Of a DNA stretch of 64,000 bases, positions 10,843-21,462 are shown one piece after another. Position 1 is the first letter of the stretch, and each line of letters starts with the position of its first letter. The notes under the pieces were generated by a model. The model was not told where the DNA came from, did not search any database, and saw only the letters and a program-made list of their open reading frames with translations. The stretch spans positions 79,095,976-79,159,975 of the forward strand of contig OX352765.1 of the NCBI GenBank assembly GCA_947095585.1. Reading direction: 5' to 3'. Position numbers and translations under genes: made by a program. The stretch comes from Nephrocerus scutellatus (Eukaryota > Arthropoda > Insecta > Diptera > Pipunculidae).

Positions 10843-11508
10843 ATGGAACGCTACACATGTGAACAGCGATTGCAAATCGTGCAAATTTTTTATCAAAATA
10901 ATCGTTCTGTTGCCGCTACTTTAAGAGCAGATTTTCACCGAAAAATCATCTTCAGCGATGAGGCTCACTTTTGGCTAGAAGGATTTGTCAACAAGCAAAA
11001 TATGCGTTACTGGGCAGAAAGCAACCCACACGTGATTCATGAGGCACCGTTGCATCCCGAAAAAGTCACTGTTTGGTGCGGATTACATGCCGGCGGCGTC
11101 AATGGGCCATATTTTTTCATCGACGATAACGATCGCCACGTTACTGTTAATGGAAATCGGTACCGCGATATGATAAACGTTTTTTTTAGGCCGCAATTGA
11201 ATGGAATGGACTTGGACGACATGTGGTTTCAGCAGGACGGGGCTACATGCCACACCGCACACGATACAATCGCGTTATTGAAGACTAAGTTCGATGAGCG
11301 TGTTATTTCGCGAAATGGGCCCGTCCAGTGGCCGCCGCGCTCGTGTGATTTGACACCTCTAGATTATTTTCTTTGGGGTTATGTGAAGTCATTGGTCTAT
11401 GCCAATAAGCCGGCGACGTTGCAAGAGCTCAGAGCCAATATTGAACGTGAAATTGCTGGAATTTCGGCCGATTTATGCGAAAGAGTGGTCGAAAATTGGG
11501 TTCAATGA
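10843..11508 (+). CDS. DD41D transposase, in-frame deletion of the DNA-binding region (221 aa)
   Basis: A Tc1/mariner-superfamily transposase cuts DNA at its own inverted repeats and reinserts it at TA. The start at 10843 was chosen because MERYTCEQRLQIVQIFY matches the usual family N-terminus; the longer upstream frame runs into the inverted repeat. Residues 1-29 are the start of the first helix-turn-helix. At about residue 30 the sequence jumps to DFHRKIIFSDEAHFW. Catalytic Asp residues are D39 (SDEAHF), D132 (QQDGAT) and D174 (TPLDYFLWG). Exactly 41 residues separate the last two, which places it in the DD41D group. Family members are usually around 340 aa, so roughly 120 residues are gone, yet the frame is open. 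It probably cannot bind its ends normally. Confidence 0.9.
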   Translation: MERYTCEQRLQIVQIFYQNNRSVAATLRADFHRKIIFSDEAHFWLEGFVNKQNMRYWAESNPHVIHEAPLHPEKVTVWCGLHAGGVNGPYFFIDDNDRHVTVNGNRYRDMINVFFRPQLNGMDLDDMWFQQDGATCHTAHDTIALLKTKFDERVISRNGPVQWPPRSCDLTPLDYFLWGYVKSLVYANKPATLQELRANIEREIAGISADLCERVVENWVQ

Positions 11509-11650
11509 TTGGACTTCGTAAAACGTACACGCGGTGGTCAAGCAAAAGAAATCGAGTTTCATACTTAAATGTATCATATGTATATGTTCAAATTCGTTAA
11601 TAAAAGAATAGTTAGTTCAAAAGTCGAACAGTTTGTGTTTTATTCAAAAA

Positions 11651-11682
11651 AAAAGTTGAAGTGCTCTTATTGAAAAACCCTG
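11651..11682 (-). repeat. 3' terminal inverted repeat of the DD41D element
   Basis: Reverse complement begins CAGGGTTTTT and ends CTTCAACTTTT, pairing with 10731-10762. TA follows at 11683-11684. Confidence 0.9.
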
Positions 11683-11684
11683 TA

Positions 11685-13254
11685 TATTAAGAAGTCCAAG
11701 CACAAATTGTTCGAAAGCGGTATCGTTGTACCGGTCCTTATGCACAACAGCACAAAATATTTGTCCATCTACATCTATTGACAGATACTATATGCGATAT
11801 GCGACAACGCCGTCACGGTGACAGAGTCCAAATGGTTTACAATGCCAACTGACTTTTTTCACAACAAAGCCAATTTTTACTTTCTCTGTCTCGTATGATG
11901 TTCATAATTTTCACAAATAGCTCATTTCGATTCATTCTGATATGCTCACTAAGTACAAAAACGTACATCATCACTAAATCATATCCTAATCTGGAGATTG
12001 CTTATTCGTATTATTATGTTTTTGCACATACACCATAACCAAGATGGCATCAACCGTAACCAAGTGGGCATCTTCACAACCCAGCAAGGTGAACTATTTT
12101 CATATTTTAGTTTGCACAACTTTCTAAGTCCAATAATTCCTAATGCAAACCACTTTACCAGATAACAAATGTAATTTGTTATTAAATTTATGATTCATAT
12201 TCAATTTTTCAAGCATAATCATATGTTTGTAGTCCCGAAGAACCACAAGCCCATTGCACGTTGACTTCCTTGCAGATTTATCAGCTTGGCCTTTTCGCAA
12301 AAGTCAAATCTTAATTAAAATGCAGCAACTCACTTGATTTATTGTGCTTCCATTTTTGGTAGCTTTTGTAACCACCAAGCTACCGCCATTAATCCAAATC
12401 CAAATATCTGCATAGAGCAGACCTGTTGCAGCAATTTATGTGTGTCGGTACAATGTGTGCAGTACAGTACAGTACAGTCTGGGGTTTTTTTGTTGCCATA
12501 TTTTAGACTTGGAGCAGCGTAGTACACTTCCTAGTCTCTCGTCATCAATTGTTTATATGTACGAGGAGGCATTGTTCGTGTGCCACAGCAGCATTAACAA
12601 CTTTAACAAACTTTTTTCTTCTTCTTGTACTTCTTGCCTTGTATGTTCTGTTGATGTTCTGGGTGAAATCTTCCGGAGAGAGACTTCTGCAGTAAAAAAA
12701 AACGAAGGAGGAAAATACCCATCAGTACATTTAATAGACATAGAACCCAGCAAATAAGTCGGTAAGGTCTTTTTCAAATCATCCCCATTCTTAGTCACGT
12801 TCAGATGTGAACAATTTATTGGCTTCGTTTCTCTGTATCAACGGCAAATAGACCGATCTTTCCTCCACCTACAACCAACGAAGGAATCGCTTATGAAGTC
12901 ATCCTTGCGGCAAGAAAAGTAAAGTAGTGCAAACGCAACGCAATTCAACGCACACACACATACAGTGCATTCAGGAAGTGCTCGGATGTGCAGAAAATGC
13001 GAACTCTTATTACCTTCATCGTCATTGGTATGGGCATAGTGGGCTTAAAGTCGTTAAATTTAACAACAAATTCAGTAGAACCAAAATTGAGAGCTTCATT
13101 AGCGAGTTCATAATGATAATGGAGACAAATGTGGTTTAGTACTGCAATTCATTACTAAAACGGTCGATTAGAATACTTTTCCAACATTTTTGGTTGATGA
13201 AGAAGAAGTATAACGCCACCAAACTCAGCAGATTACAGCATTCAGCAACAGTAG
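11685..13254. other. Apparently single-copy DNA, no gene supported
   Basis: There is no family-like coding sequence. A short AGTAC repeat lies near 12460-12478, and the overlapping short frames around 12334-12798 cross it in several directions, which argues against coding. A CACACACA patch occurs near 12950. It is probably intronic or intergenic host DNA. Confidence 0.45.
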
Positions 13255-14215
13255 GCAGTGTGTTCTACGGTCTTGTCCGACCGAGGCCCTTACCACAATC
13301 TTGCACCTATTACCTTCTGACAAATTTATCAAGTATGTTGTGACGTCTAGTCTGGGTGGTTTGTTACTAGACCATACCGACACTGTAATATACTGCAGAC
13401 AGTACCTGAAGGCATGATACCATCATCTACAGACTACTGTATACCTAAACTTAGCTTCAACTTCTTATTCACCGTCGTGTTTCCTACCACGGGAAACTGG
13501 AAGATGGGACAGTAACGAGGCAATTTTACGCAACAATATTCACTGACGGATCCAAGATGAAGAATGCAGTCAGTGCAGGTATCGTCTCGGATGATCTAAA
13601 ACTGTCCAGGTCATACGAGCTACCCGATTCAGCTAGCATCTTTCAGGTAGAGATCCTAGCAATTAGGGAGGCTCAGTAACGCACAAATCGGAAAGGTTGG
13701 CATATGTGTTGATAGCCAATCTGTCATAAGGGCGATTCATGCGACCACCATAAGATCGAAACTCGTACAACAGTGCCAAGAAGAATTGGTTTCGATCAGC
13801 CATTTCCTGGATATCACCATAGTATGGGGGCCTTGGTACAATAATATAGTGAAATGGAAAATGGAAATGGACACCGGAGACGGTTAACTGTCCAATGAGC
13901 CCAAATTCTCTTCTTTTTCAACACTAAGTCACAGCTCAGTTGGAGCAGTCTTTTCAACTGCCAACTGCCTCATATCATGATTGATATGGCCATCTTACAG
14001 CAAAAGGAAAACCACCGAGTTGTTATCTAGAACCCGGAAGGATATTGCCAGCGTTGTGACTATCAGCACGAGCCACTGGCTAGTGGACAGGTGCCAACTT
14101 GGGCATACAGCACAACAACTTCTGCAGAAGTTGCAAAAATGAAAATGAAACTCTCATACACTTCCTTTGCAGTTGTCCGGCCGTAGCTCGTCAAAACACC
14201 GCATTTTAGGTAAAT
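13255..14215 (+). mobile_element. RNase H-bearing LINE (LOA/I-like), RT end to 3' end
   Basis: The sequence parallels the minus-strand LINE at 53.2-53.8 kb and the fragment at 8525-9205. It runs from the post-RT region (about 13255-13520) into RNase H (FTDGSK near 13540, then SIFQVEILAIREA near 13640) and a Cys-rich tail (CRSCKNENETLIHFLCSC near 14113-14175). It ends at ACACCGCATTTTAGG, as in the 8.5-kb copy. Small deletions and frameshifts remove the motif around the last RNase H Asp (near 13850). It is inactive. Confidence 0.8.
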
Positions 14216-14885
14216 AATTTTTTGCCGACCTCAATTTTGAATAGTGACCATGAATCGGCATTATTGGATCCTCAGTTTTGAATTATCAATTTGGATGATA
14301 AATTCTGAATAGTCGCCCATAGATGTGCAATATTATAATAATATTCAGCGCGACAGACCATTGCGGTCCAAGGCCTAGCTTCTTGTGACCATTTGTGTTG
14401 TGCATGTATAGTTTTGTACACAAATGGAATGGACCTACAATTTAATGCCGTATCCGAACGGCGAATTGAGAAGCTTTTCCGTGACAAGTTATTACTCTCG
14501 GACATTCGCGAGAGGTGGTACACCGTGAAAAATACACTTATCCACTGAGCCACGGTGCCCACTGCAGCCCATCTGCAATATTAAATCCTCATTAATTTTG
14601 ATTCTAACTTTTGGATGGTTAATTTTGGACAATGCATTTCGAATAGTAGCCCTTGGGTCATCACTATTTGGTCGAAACTTTCGAATTGTCAAATTGGATC
14701 ATAAAGTTTTAATAGTCACCCTTGGATCATCACTTTTAGGTGTCAATTTGAATCATGAATTTTGAATAGTCACCCTTGGATCTTAACTATTTGGTCGTTA
14801 CTTTTGAATTGTGAATTTGGATCAGGAATTTTGAATAGTTACCCTTGGGTCATCACAATGTGGTGATTTTAAATTGTCAATTTTT
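14216..14885. repeat. 55-69 bp minisatellite, left block
   Basis: Degenerate tandem units contain TTTGGATCATGAATTTTGAA, TAGTCACCCTTGGATCATCA and TTTGGTCGT-like words. The array continues at 16200-16830 beyond a LINE insertion and is interrupted here by a SINE (14336-14570). Confidence 0.82.
14336..14570 (-). mobile_element. tRNA-derived SINE, copy 2 (B box deleted)
   Basis: Body and A box match the copies at 1746-2025 and 31432-31723. About 50 bases including the B box are missing between the AAAAATACAC segment and the A box. It is flanked by a 13-bp target duplication with one mismatch (ATGTGCAATATTA at 14323-14335, ATCTGCAATATTA at 14571-14583). It is inserted in a minisatellite. Without a B box it is unlikely to be transcribed by RNA polymerase III. 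Confidence 0.88.
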
Positions 14886-16199
14886 GATGCTAAGCATAGT
14901 ATTGGCACTAACCATCAAGGAGGGAAAGAGGAGATGTTGACGTGCATGCATTTTGAATGCCTGTGGATCATAGTGATGTGGGAATACAGAGCTAGGTAAA
15001 GCCTTCCACATTCGTGTTATACGACTAAAGAAAGAGTCTCTTACGGTGAACTGATGACCATTGCGCCAGGGGTATTGCGGTTGAATACACGGTTCTGTAT
15101 TCTGTCAAGCAGATGCAAGGTGGTCTTATGTGCTCCTGACCAGAACTGACAGTTATACTCAAGTTTAGAGCGAATGAGAATGCCTTGTAGATAGTAGCCA
15201 GATAAGAGGGAGTGAAATGCATCGTATTAGGAAGCCAAGGTACTTCGCAGAATTTTTCACGACGTTGAATATGTAGTCATTTCAAGGAAGATTGTCGTTG
15301 ACACACATACCAAGAACTGCTAGTTTTTCAGTTTCCTCGATGCAAGTGCCATTCATGAATAATGGCTGTTTTAAGGAAGCGTTAAATGCTCTATTGTGTT
15401 TCCCTACTTTGATATGCTGTCAAGGTCAGAATTTAACGAGCTTAATATACGCTGTTGTTCTAGTTCCACATCCGAAAAGAAAGGACGTGAACCTGCGAAG
15501 ATACAAGAGAAACTAAGAGTGCCGTCGTCAGCGAAGGAATGTATTGGATTAGAAGCTACAGACAGAAGATCGTTAATGAAAATAAGAAAGAGTGTCGGAG
15601 ACAAAACACAGCCCTGAGGGATAACTGCATTTATGCGGTAAATATCAGACTTAAAACCATCCAACACAACTTGTATTAACCGGTTTGAAAGATAGCTTCT
15701 AATTCATTAAAGCAGGGTTACATCGATTCCGAATGCAAGCATTTTAGACAGAAGAGCTTGTTGCCAAATTCTGTCAAATGCCTTTGAAATATCAAGTGCT
15801 ACAACTTTGCTTTTACCATGCTTGTGAAAGAAAAGACTGGTTCCAGTTTTCAGTGAGATTTGTCATCAGATCACCAGTAGAAAGTTGTCCACGAAAATCA
15901 TATTGGCGGTCATTGAGTAGTTCGCGTGATTTAAGATATTTCATAAGCTGACGGTTGGAAAGAAGGGACGTTAGTGCTATTGTTCGGTACGAATATAGAC
16001 ATGACGGTTCGCTTTTTTTTGTATAGGCTGGACAAATGCTGCTCTCCAACTACTCGTAAAGAGTCCAGAAGAATAGGATAATTAGAAAAGCTTACGCAAA
16101 GGTAATGCCAGCGATGAAGACCTCTTCAGAAGTAATGGGGGAATACCATCTGGTGCAGCGGATTTGTGTATGCCGAGGTAGCTTAAAACTTAAAAAAGG
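14886..16199 (-). mobile_element. Jockey-group LINE family A, copy 1 (RT to 3' end)
   Basis: The minus strand gives reverse transcriptase pieces. LSNRQLMKYLKSRELLNDRQ (about 15900-15960) is followed by a gap and frameshift, then VIPQGCVLSPTLFLIFIND and HSFADDGTLSF (15404-15667). FADD replaces the usual YADD box, a common variant. The 3' part (14900-15200) matches family A at 58.0-58.6 kb and 24.0 kb. The endonuclease is absent. It interrupts the 55-69 bp minisatellite, which resumes at 16200, so this LINE landed inside the array. Confidence 0.82.
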
Positions 16200-16830
16200 G
16201 CTTCGCCTTGGAACGTCACTGTTTGGTCGTCACTTTTAATTGGTCGTTACTTTTGAATTGTCAATTTTGATCATGAATTTTACACAGTTACCATTGGAAT
16301 GTCACTATTTGGTCGTCACTTTTGAGCCATTCATTTGGATCATGAATTTTGAATAGTCACCTTTGGATCGTCACTTTTGAATCGTCAATTTGGATCATGA
16401 ACTTTGAGCAGTCACCCCTGGATCGTCACTATTTGGTCGTCACTTTTGAGATGGAAATTTGGATCATCAATTTTGAACAGTCACCCTTGGATCGTCACTT
16501 TTGAATCGTCAATTTGGATCATGAACTTTGAGCAGTCACCCCTGGATCGTCACTATTTGGTCGTCACTTTTGAGCCATTCATTTGGATCATGAATTTTGA
16601 ATAGTCACCCTTGGATCGTCACTATTTGGTTGTCACTTTTAATTGGTCGTTACTGTTGTCAATTTGAATCATGCATTTTGAATAGTCACCTTTGGATCGT
16701 CACTTTTGAATCGTCAATTTGGATCATGAACTTTGAGCAGTCACCCCTGGATCGTCACTATTTAGCCGTCACTTTTGAGATGGAAATTTGGATCATCAAT
16801 TTTAAATACTCACCTAACTTTTTCTGTCCA
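16200..16830. repeat. 55-69 bp minisatellite, right block
   Basis: About ten units alternate between a 69-bp form (GGATCATGAACTTTGAGCAG start) and a 55-bp form lacking the TATTTGGTCGTCACTTTTGA part. The open frames across it (16404-16905) simply read repeats such as HPWIVT and are not genes. Confidence 0.88.
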
Positions 16831-19264
16831 CTTTTGGCCCTTAACTTTTGGACCGTTGCCAATTTTGCATTTTTTTTAAAAAAAAATTCTAAATACAATT
16901 CATGAATGCAAAATTTGCCGAAATTACAATAACATTTCGTCGTTTGGTTGTTGTTAGTTTATGCTGTAAGACCCACTGTGCATCGCTACTGCGGTGTGTT
17001 TGCCGCTGTCTACAACTATAAAAGGTGAAAGAATTCCCATTTAACAAAGTGAAATAGTTCGCGAATATCCGCATCATCATTATCAATGGGCTTATTCGCA
17101 GGTTTGTGTGGCTTTTTAACAACACTCTCTATAGCACTGAGTGCCGCACAACTTGGTACTTGAACATTCCTCTGCTGCACATTTACGATTTATAACTTTT
17201 TGTCGTCGTTACCGCCGACTGGCGACTGGTCGGGCCGTGGGTACTATATGTATTGTTACAATTTTCGAGTGGGAGTCCAAAAAGAAGGAGTCTTGCGCTT
17301 CTGCTTTTCTGATGTGCCGCACAGCTATAGCGGAAGGAACAGATTCCCAAAGAAGGAACGAATAAACACGAGTGAGATCCTTTTAATTCATTATATTCTG
17401 CTGTGAGCGAAAACTCCTACTCGCATCGTTCTCTACGGAAGAGATATGGCTTTCAAAGCTGCTCATGAAATCACTGAACATACACCAGTCGTCTTTAAGT
17501 ACACTAGAGTAGAGTGTAATTTTTTCCACGAGTATATTTCATCGACAGCGTAAGGAAAACACAGGAACGACATCTGTTGAACAAAAGTAAATTATTTTTG
17601 TTATGCGTATCGCGTTTGCGTTTGGTCGAACTGCAACACAATGAACCGTTCAGCTGTGGTGACCAAACCAGAAGCTATGGCTGTGTTACATTCGAAGAAC
17701 ACGAAAACATTCATTAGCGCAAAGGATGACATACAAAAGCGTCAAAGTATCCAGTAGTTGATCGATACTCGCCACTGCAGCAACGAATGACTTCCAAATG
17801 GCGATCCGTTCGTACGTTCAGTAGACTTCATTCTACATCGCATTCATCAGCTCTGTGCTAAGCGAATTTATGAAAATGCTTCATTAGCCTCCTCGTACTC
17901 GTCGTGTTCTTAATATTTTTCATAAGCGAAATTAAAAAAAAAAGCTTCCTTCTTCATTAACAGCAAGCATCCTCCCAAACCAGAAAAACGGAACGATGGT
18001 AAAAAATCTGTACCGAAAACTGCGTAGGAGTAGAAGTAAGTCGAGGGCTGATTACGTTCGCTCTGTGTGCCTCACCTTTCACATAAATTTCGCGCACTGT
18101 GGAAAATGCATCCAAATCCAAATCTCCTGTTGTTCAGCTCCCTTGATTTTCACACTCGACTTTTGTTACCCATGCACCCAGTGCACACTGTCTGTCTGTA
18201 CAGCGTGTTGACGATCAATCATTCATCATTAGGCTGCTGCTAGCTGTTCTGCTGGATGGCTGCGACTGGAACTGTTGCGTCGCGATTTAGTTATAACGAT
18301 CTTAAGTATGAGTTGATTGCCTGTGTCTAATGTTGGGAGTTCTTTGAATTTCGGGGTCTAAGGACATGCATACAGCCGTGCAACTATGACTAATTGCTGA
18401 ATGATGTGATTTCTCCATTCGTTAATTATCCCATCGTGGGATGTGCTGGAACATATTGTTAATATGTTTTGTTGGATGGGGGCGTAATTAATGTGATTGA
18501 TTGCCCAACAAATGCAGGCAAGAATATTCCAAGAGAGGGAGATGTACATTTAATCAGAAATTCTATACTTGACTTGAAAAGGATAATAATCGAACATATA
18601 GCATAATTATGATAGAAATAAGAGATAATTCGAAGATCAATTAATTATTATTTATACTTGAGAACGACTTAAGGCATACGACAGAGCAGAGTTTGTTCTG
18701 GATAAAGCGCACTCTCTGACCGATCAATTTTTGGTCTCCTTTTTAGCAATACCTTACTGTTTTGTATAACAAAAGACTTTTGTTAGTCTCTAATTGGATA
18801 AATAACTTTTTAAAGTGTACTGTATTGAATGTTAGTGTTCCCTTAGATTCAGGATTCTTAGAACGAATCAGTTGGAAAAAAATTGTAAATACGTTTTTCA
18901 AATATTCCAGTTCTTTGTTGACATATTGAGATATTGGAAGGTCATTTGTTTAATAGAATAGCAAAAAAGGAAATGAAAGTATGGACAAAACACTTTGATG
19001 ACTGAACAAATAACACAATGCTGTCCCAACAAGTCCAATAGAGAGAAGAAATGACGAGCCGAATTTCAATTTTCTAGTACTAAAATGCGAAAAAATAAAA
19101 GGCGCCATTGAACAATTAAACAAGTAAATGTAAAAAAAATCGTTTTTCGGGTAAAAACTTTTATACATATATCGAAACACGTCACACAGTCATTTATTAT
19201 TTGGTAATAATCGCCAAATATCTGTTTTGAGGTCGGGGCTATATCATAGAATTTTCTTTTTTGC
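16831..19264. other. Apparently single-copy DNA, no gene supported
   Basis: No coding sequence with recognisable motifs and no internal repeat was seen. Frames at 17141-17406 and 17996-18211 have no family resemblance. Probably host intron or intergenic DNA. Confidence 0.45.
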
Positions 19265-19665
19265 ACGCTTCACACGCGCCACACGCGACTCGCGACACTA
19301 GTCAACAGCGGGATATCGAAGTGGCCCCCTGAAACTAAGCCTATCAATTCAGCCCTCTAGGTCGTGCGAAAGGTGGTTAAAAAACACCTCAAAAAACGAG
19401 ACAATGGCGTGATTTCAAACCACGCGTCATATGTGGAATATAGAGGAATAAAATAAAAAATTAGACACTCACAAAATTTCAGCTCTCTAGATCGTGTGGA
19501 AGTTGGCTAAAAATGACCTCAAAGAAGTCGAAAAAAGAAACATTTCAATCCGTCACACGCGAAACTTGACACGCGTCATACTCGGAATATAAAAAATGCT
19601 ATTTTGGACTTAGGCACTTGCAAAATTGCAGCTCTCTAGGTCGATAGGAACTTATCACACATCGT
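19265..19665. repeat. CACGCG-box repeat, long-unit subtype (about 130-145 bp)
   Basis: Three degenerate units are marked by TTCAGCTCTCTAGATCGTGT-like words at about 19350, 19482 and 19628. Between them are CACACGCGCCACACGCGAC and CGTCACACGCGAAAC boxes and a GACCTCAAAGAAGTCGAAAA block. The reverse complement at 60735-60930 matches this unit. The CACGCG box links it to copies at 1-418 and 26764-27306, although the rest of the unit differs. Confidence 0.7.
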
Positions 19666-19949
19666 TCTACTAGTTCTCTCGTTCTCTCGCTATTCTTCAG
19701 CCTCTTCGTCTTGCGGAGCGGGTCTCCACTACCCTTTTATATTTTTCAACTTCATTGTTACTCTGGGATTGCTGGTCTTTACATCTCCGACTGCTTCGGG
19801 TACTGCTGGGTCTCTCTGTGTGGAAGTTGTGGTCAATGAATTTCCGCTTGGCCCTGCTAACATGTTGATACCTGTAAGATCTGAATAAGTCATTTTAAGT
19901 GAACCATTAGAGCCCAGTTCTACTTGGGTAGAAGGGGTTTTCTTTAAGT

Positions 19950-20600
19950 CTATCTGAAGATATCTGAATCCTTAGCTCCCCGTTCTTTATCTTCCCTTTC
20001 CTTCCCTTTGTGTCTGTTTATTGCGTCACGATCTCTGGCTTCCAAGTCAATCATTGGTTCTTCTATGTCCTGCGTGGAGGGAATTTTGTCCTGAAGAAGC
20101 TCGGAGGGTGTTTTTCCCGTCGTACCGTTTGGGGTTACATTGTACATTAGTATGAACTTTTGCATCTCCTCTTAATAGTCAGCTCCATTGGAGTGAGCTA
20201 TTCTTAAGCATTTTAGAATTGAACGATTCATATTTTCTACCTCGCCGTTTACTTGTAGCCAGCAGGGAGGTGTTATTATGAGCTCAATGTTGTTGTTAAT
20301 GCAGTAGTTTTTAAATTCGTCACTGATAAACTGTCGCCAATTGTCCGCCATAATTACCTTAGGATATCCAAGTCTTCAAAATCTTTCCTTCAAAATGTTG
20401 ATCACATCTCTGGATGATATTCTTTTCAAAAACCTAGGTTCTAGATCGGCAGAATTTTCAGCACTAATCTCGTATATAGTGATCGCTTTGTTGACAGACT
20501 TCTCAATTATTGTAAAAATAAAATTATCCGCTTGGTCATCGAAAGTCCTGGAAGTCTTTATTTTGCATAGCCGTGATACCTTCACCTCGGATAAGCTTTT
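19950..20600 (-). pseudogene. Ty3/gypsy integrase fragment
   Basis: Integrase joins the retroelement DNA copy to the host chromosome. Visible core pieces are IIEKSVNKAITIYEIS (about 20530), a stop, then GYPKVIMADN (second Asp of the D,D,E triad) and TPPCWLQVNGEVE (the Glu) near 20340-20220. After another stop, MYNVTPNGTTGKTPSELL (about 20150-20090) is the conserved C-terminal segment. At least two stops interrupt it, so it is inactive. A charged tail follows to about 19950. Confidence 0.85.
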
Positions 20601-20756
20601 GCTGGAAAATTATATCAACCTGGGAATTTCGTTTTCAAATTGGATAAGGACTGCCCCGCATCTATTATTAGTCGGATGCAGTTTTTTAGGTCAAAATACG
20701 AAAGAGTGGTCCAATCCGCTAGACGTCTGAATGAGACGCTGAAATGATTTCTGTTA

Positions 20757-21086
20757 AACCTCTGTCCATTTAAACTTAACATCTTTCTTTATAAAGCATC
20801 TTAGAGGATTTGTAATATCCGCTAAATCAGGAACGAAGCTTCCCAAATAGGTCACAAATCCTAGAAAACTCCTATTTTCTTCCGGGTCTGGGCTTATCCC
20901 TTCAGTGGACAGAATATGTCCCAATAATTTAAGTTTCTGAACTTTCCACAGAAATTGTTCTTCGTTAAGGTGTACCCCAGCTTCTTTTAAGATGTCCAAC
21001 ACCATCTTCAACCCATTATCGTGCTCGTTCTCATCGCGACCGGAAACAATCACGTCATCTATGTAGTTAAAAGTAGTAACTACCAA
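20757..21086 (-). pseudogene. Ty3/gypsy reverse transcriptase, C-terminal part
   Basis: The frame opens just before FNYIDDVIVSGRDENEHD, the catalytic box (YIDD, an accepted variant of YVDD/YADD in gypsy elements). KLLGHILSTEGISPDPE follows, then RSFLGFVTYLGSFVPD. About 20 residues usually found between PDPE and RSFLG are missing, an in-frame deletion. The N-terminal fingers are absent because the copy is cut at 21087, where a LINE fragment begins. Confidence 0.85.
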
Positions 21087-21087
21087 T

Positions 21088-21462
21088 CATCTCTCGTGGA
21101 GATGGCGGAGCAGTTCAATATCGTGTCTCATGGGCAGGCATGCAGCAAGACTTGGTGTCTTCTCGAATGACTTCTGCAGAAGTTGCATGGATGAGGAGGA
21201 GGAGGAGGAGACCATCGTCCATCTTCTATGTAGTTGTACAGCCCTCTCCCAAAAGCAAAAACTCCATATGGGAGCTTTCTTCTACAACGACACTAATGAT
21301 CTCATCAACATATACATTTGCAGTCTCCTACGCTTCGTAGGAGATTCTAATTGGTTCATCGAGTAGGTGGAAGGAACAATTTTTCCTGATCCGTGTGGTA
21401 TCACAATGGTTACTGGTCTTAGTGTGTCGGTTTCACTGAGAGCCACCTTAACCTAACCTATA
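21088..21462 (+). mobile_element. RNase H-type LINE, 3' end with Cys-rich tail
   Basis: An open frame (to a stop at 21366) carries FCRSCMDEEEEEETIVHLLCSC, a CCHC-like zinc motif seen after RNase H in several insect LINEs. It then ends within the 3' UTR at TTAACCTAACCTA. The same 3' sequence, in reverse, starts the LINE at 43364-44400, so both belong to one family. Only the last 80 or so codons are present. Confidence 0.8.

Larger units (their letters stand above)
10731..11682 (+). mobile_element. DD41D (rosa-like) transposon with TIRs and TA target sites, internally deleted
   Basis: This 952-bp element is flanked by TA dinucleotides (10729-10730 and 11683-11684), the hallmark target duplication of Tc1/mariner elements. 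The terminal inverted repeats match at 25 of 32 positions; the inner 10 or so (CTTCAACTTTT) are identical. One open transposase frame (10843-11508) keeps all three catalytic Asp residues but has lost most of the N-terminal DNA-binding half. It is the best-preserved DNA transposon in the window. Two relatives lie just upstream (7.0 and 9.2 kb) but with a different terminal sequence, so they are separate subfamilies. Confidence 0.93.
19666..21087 (-). mobile_element. Ty3/gypsy LTR-retrotransposon remnant (RT and integrase)
   Basis: On the minus strand a reverse transcriptase end (20757-21086) is followed by a trace of RNase H (GAVLIQFENEIPR, about 20670-20600) and then the integrase core (20580-20160). 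Order RT, RNase H, integrase is that of Ty3/gypsy. Large deletions remove most of RNase H and the zinc-binding start of integrase. No LTR pair, gag or protease was found in the window. It is a dead internal fragment. Confidence 0.85.

Noticed and set aside
16404..16905. Frames repeating His-Pro-Trp-Ile-Val-Thr
   Set aside because: They read the 55-69 bp minisatellite.
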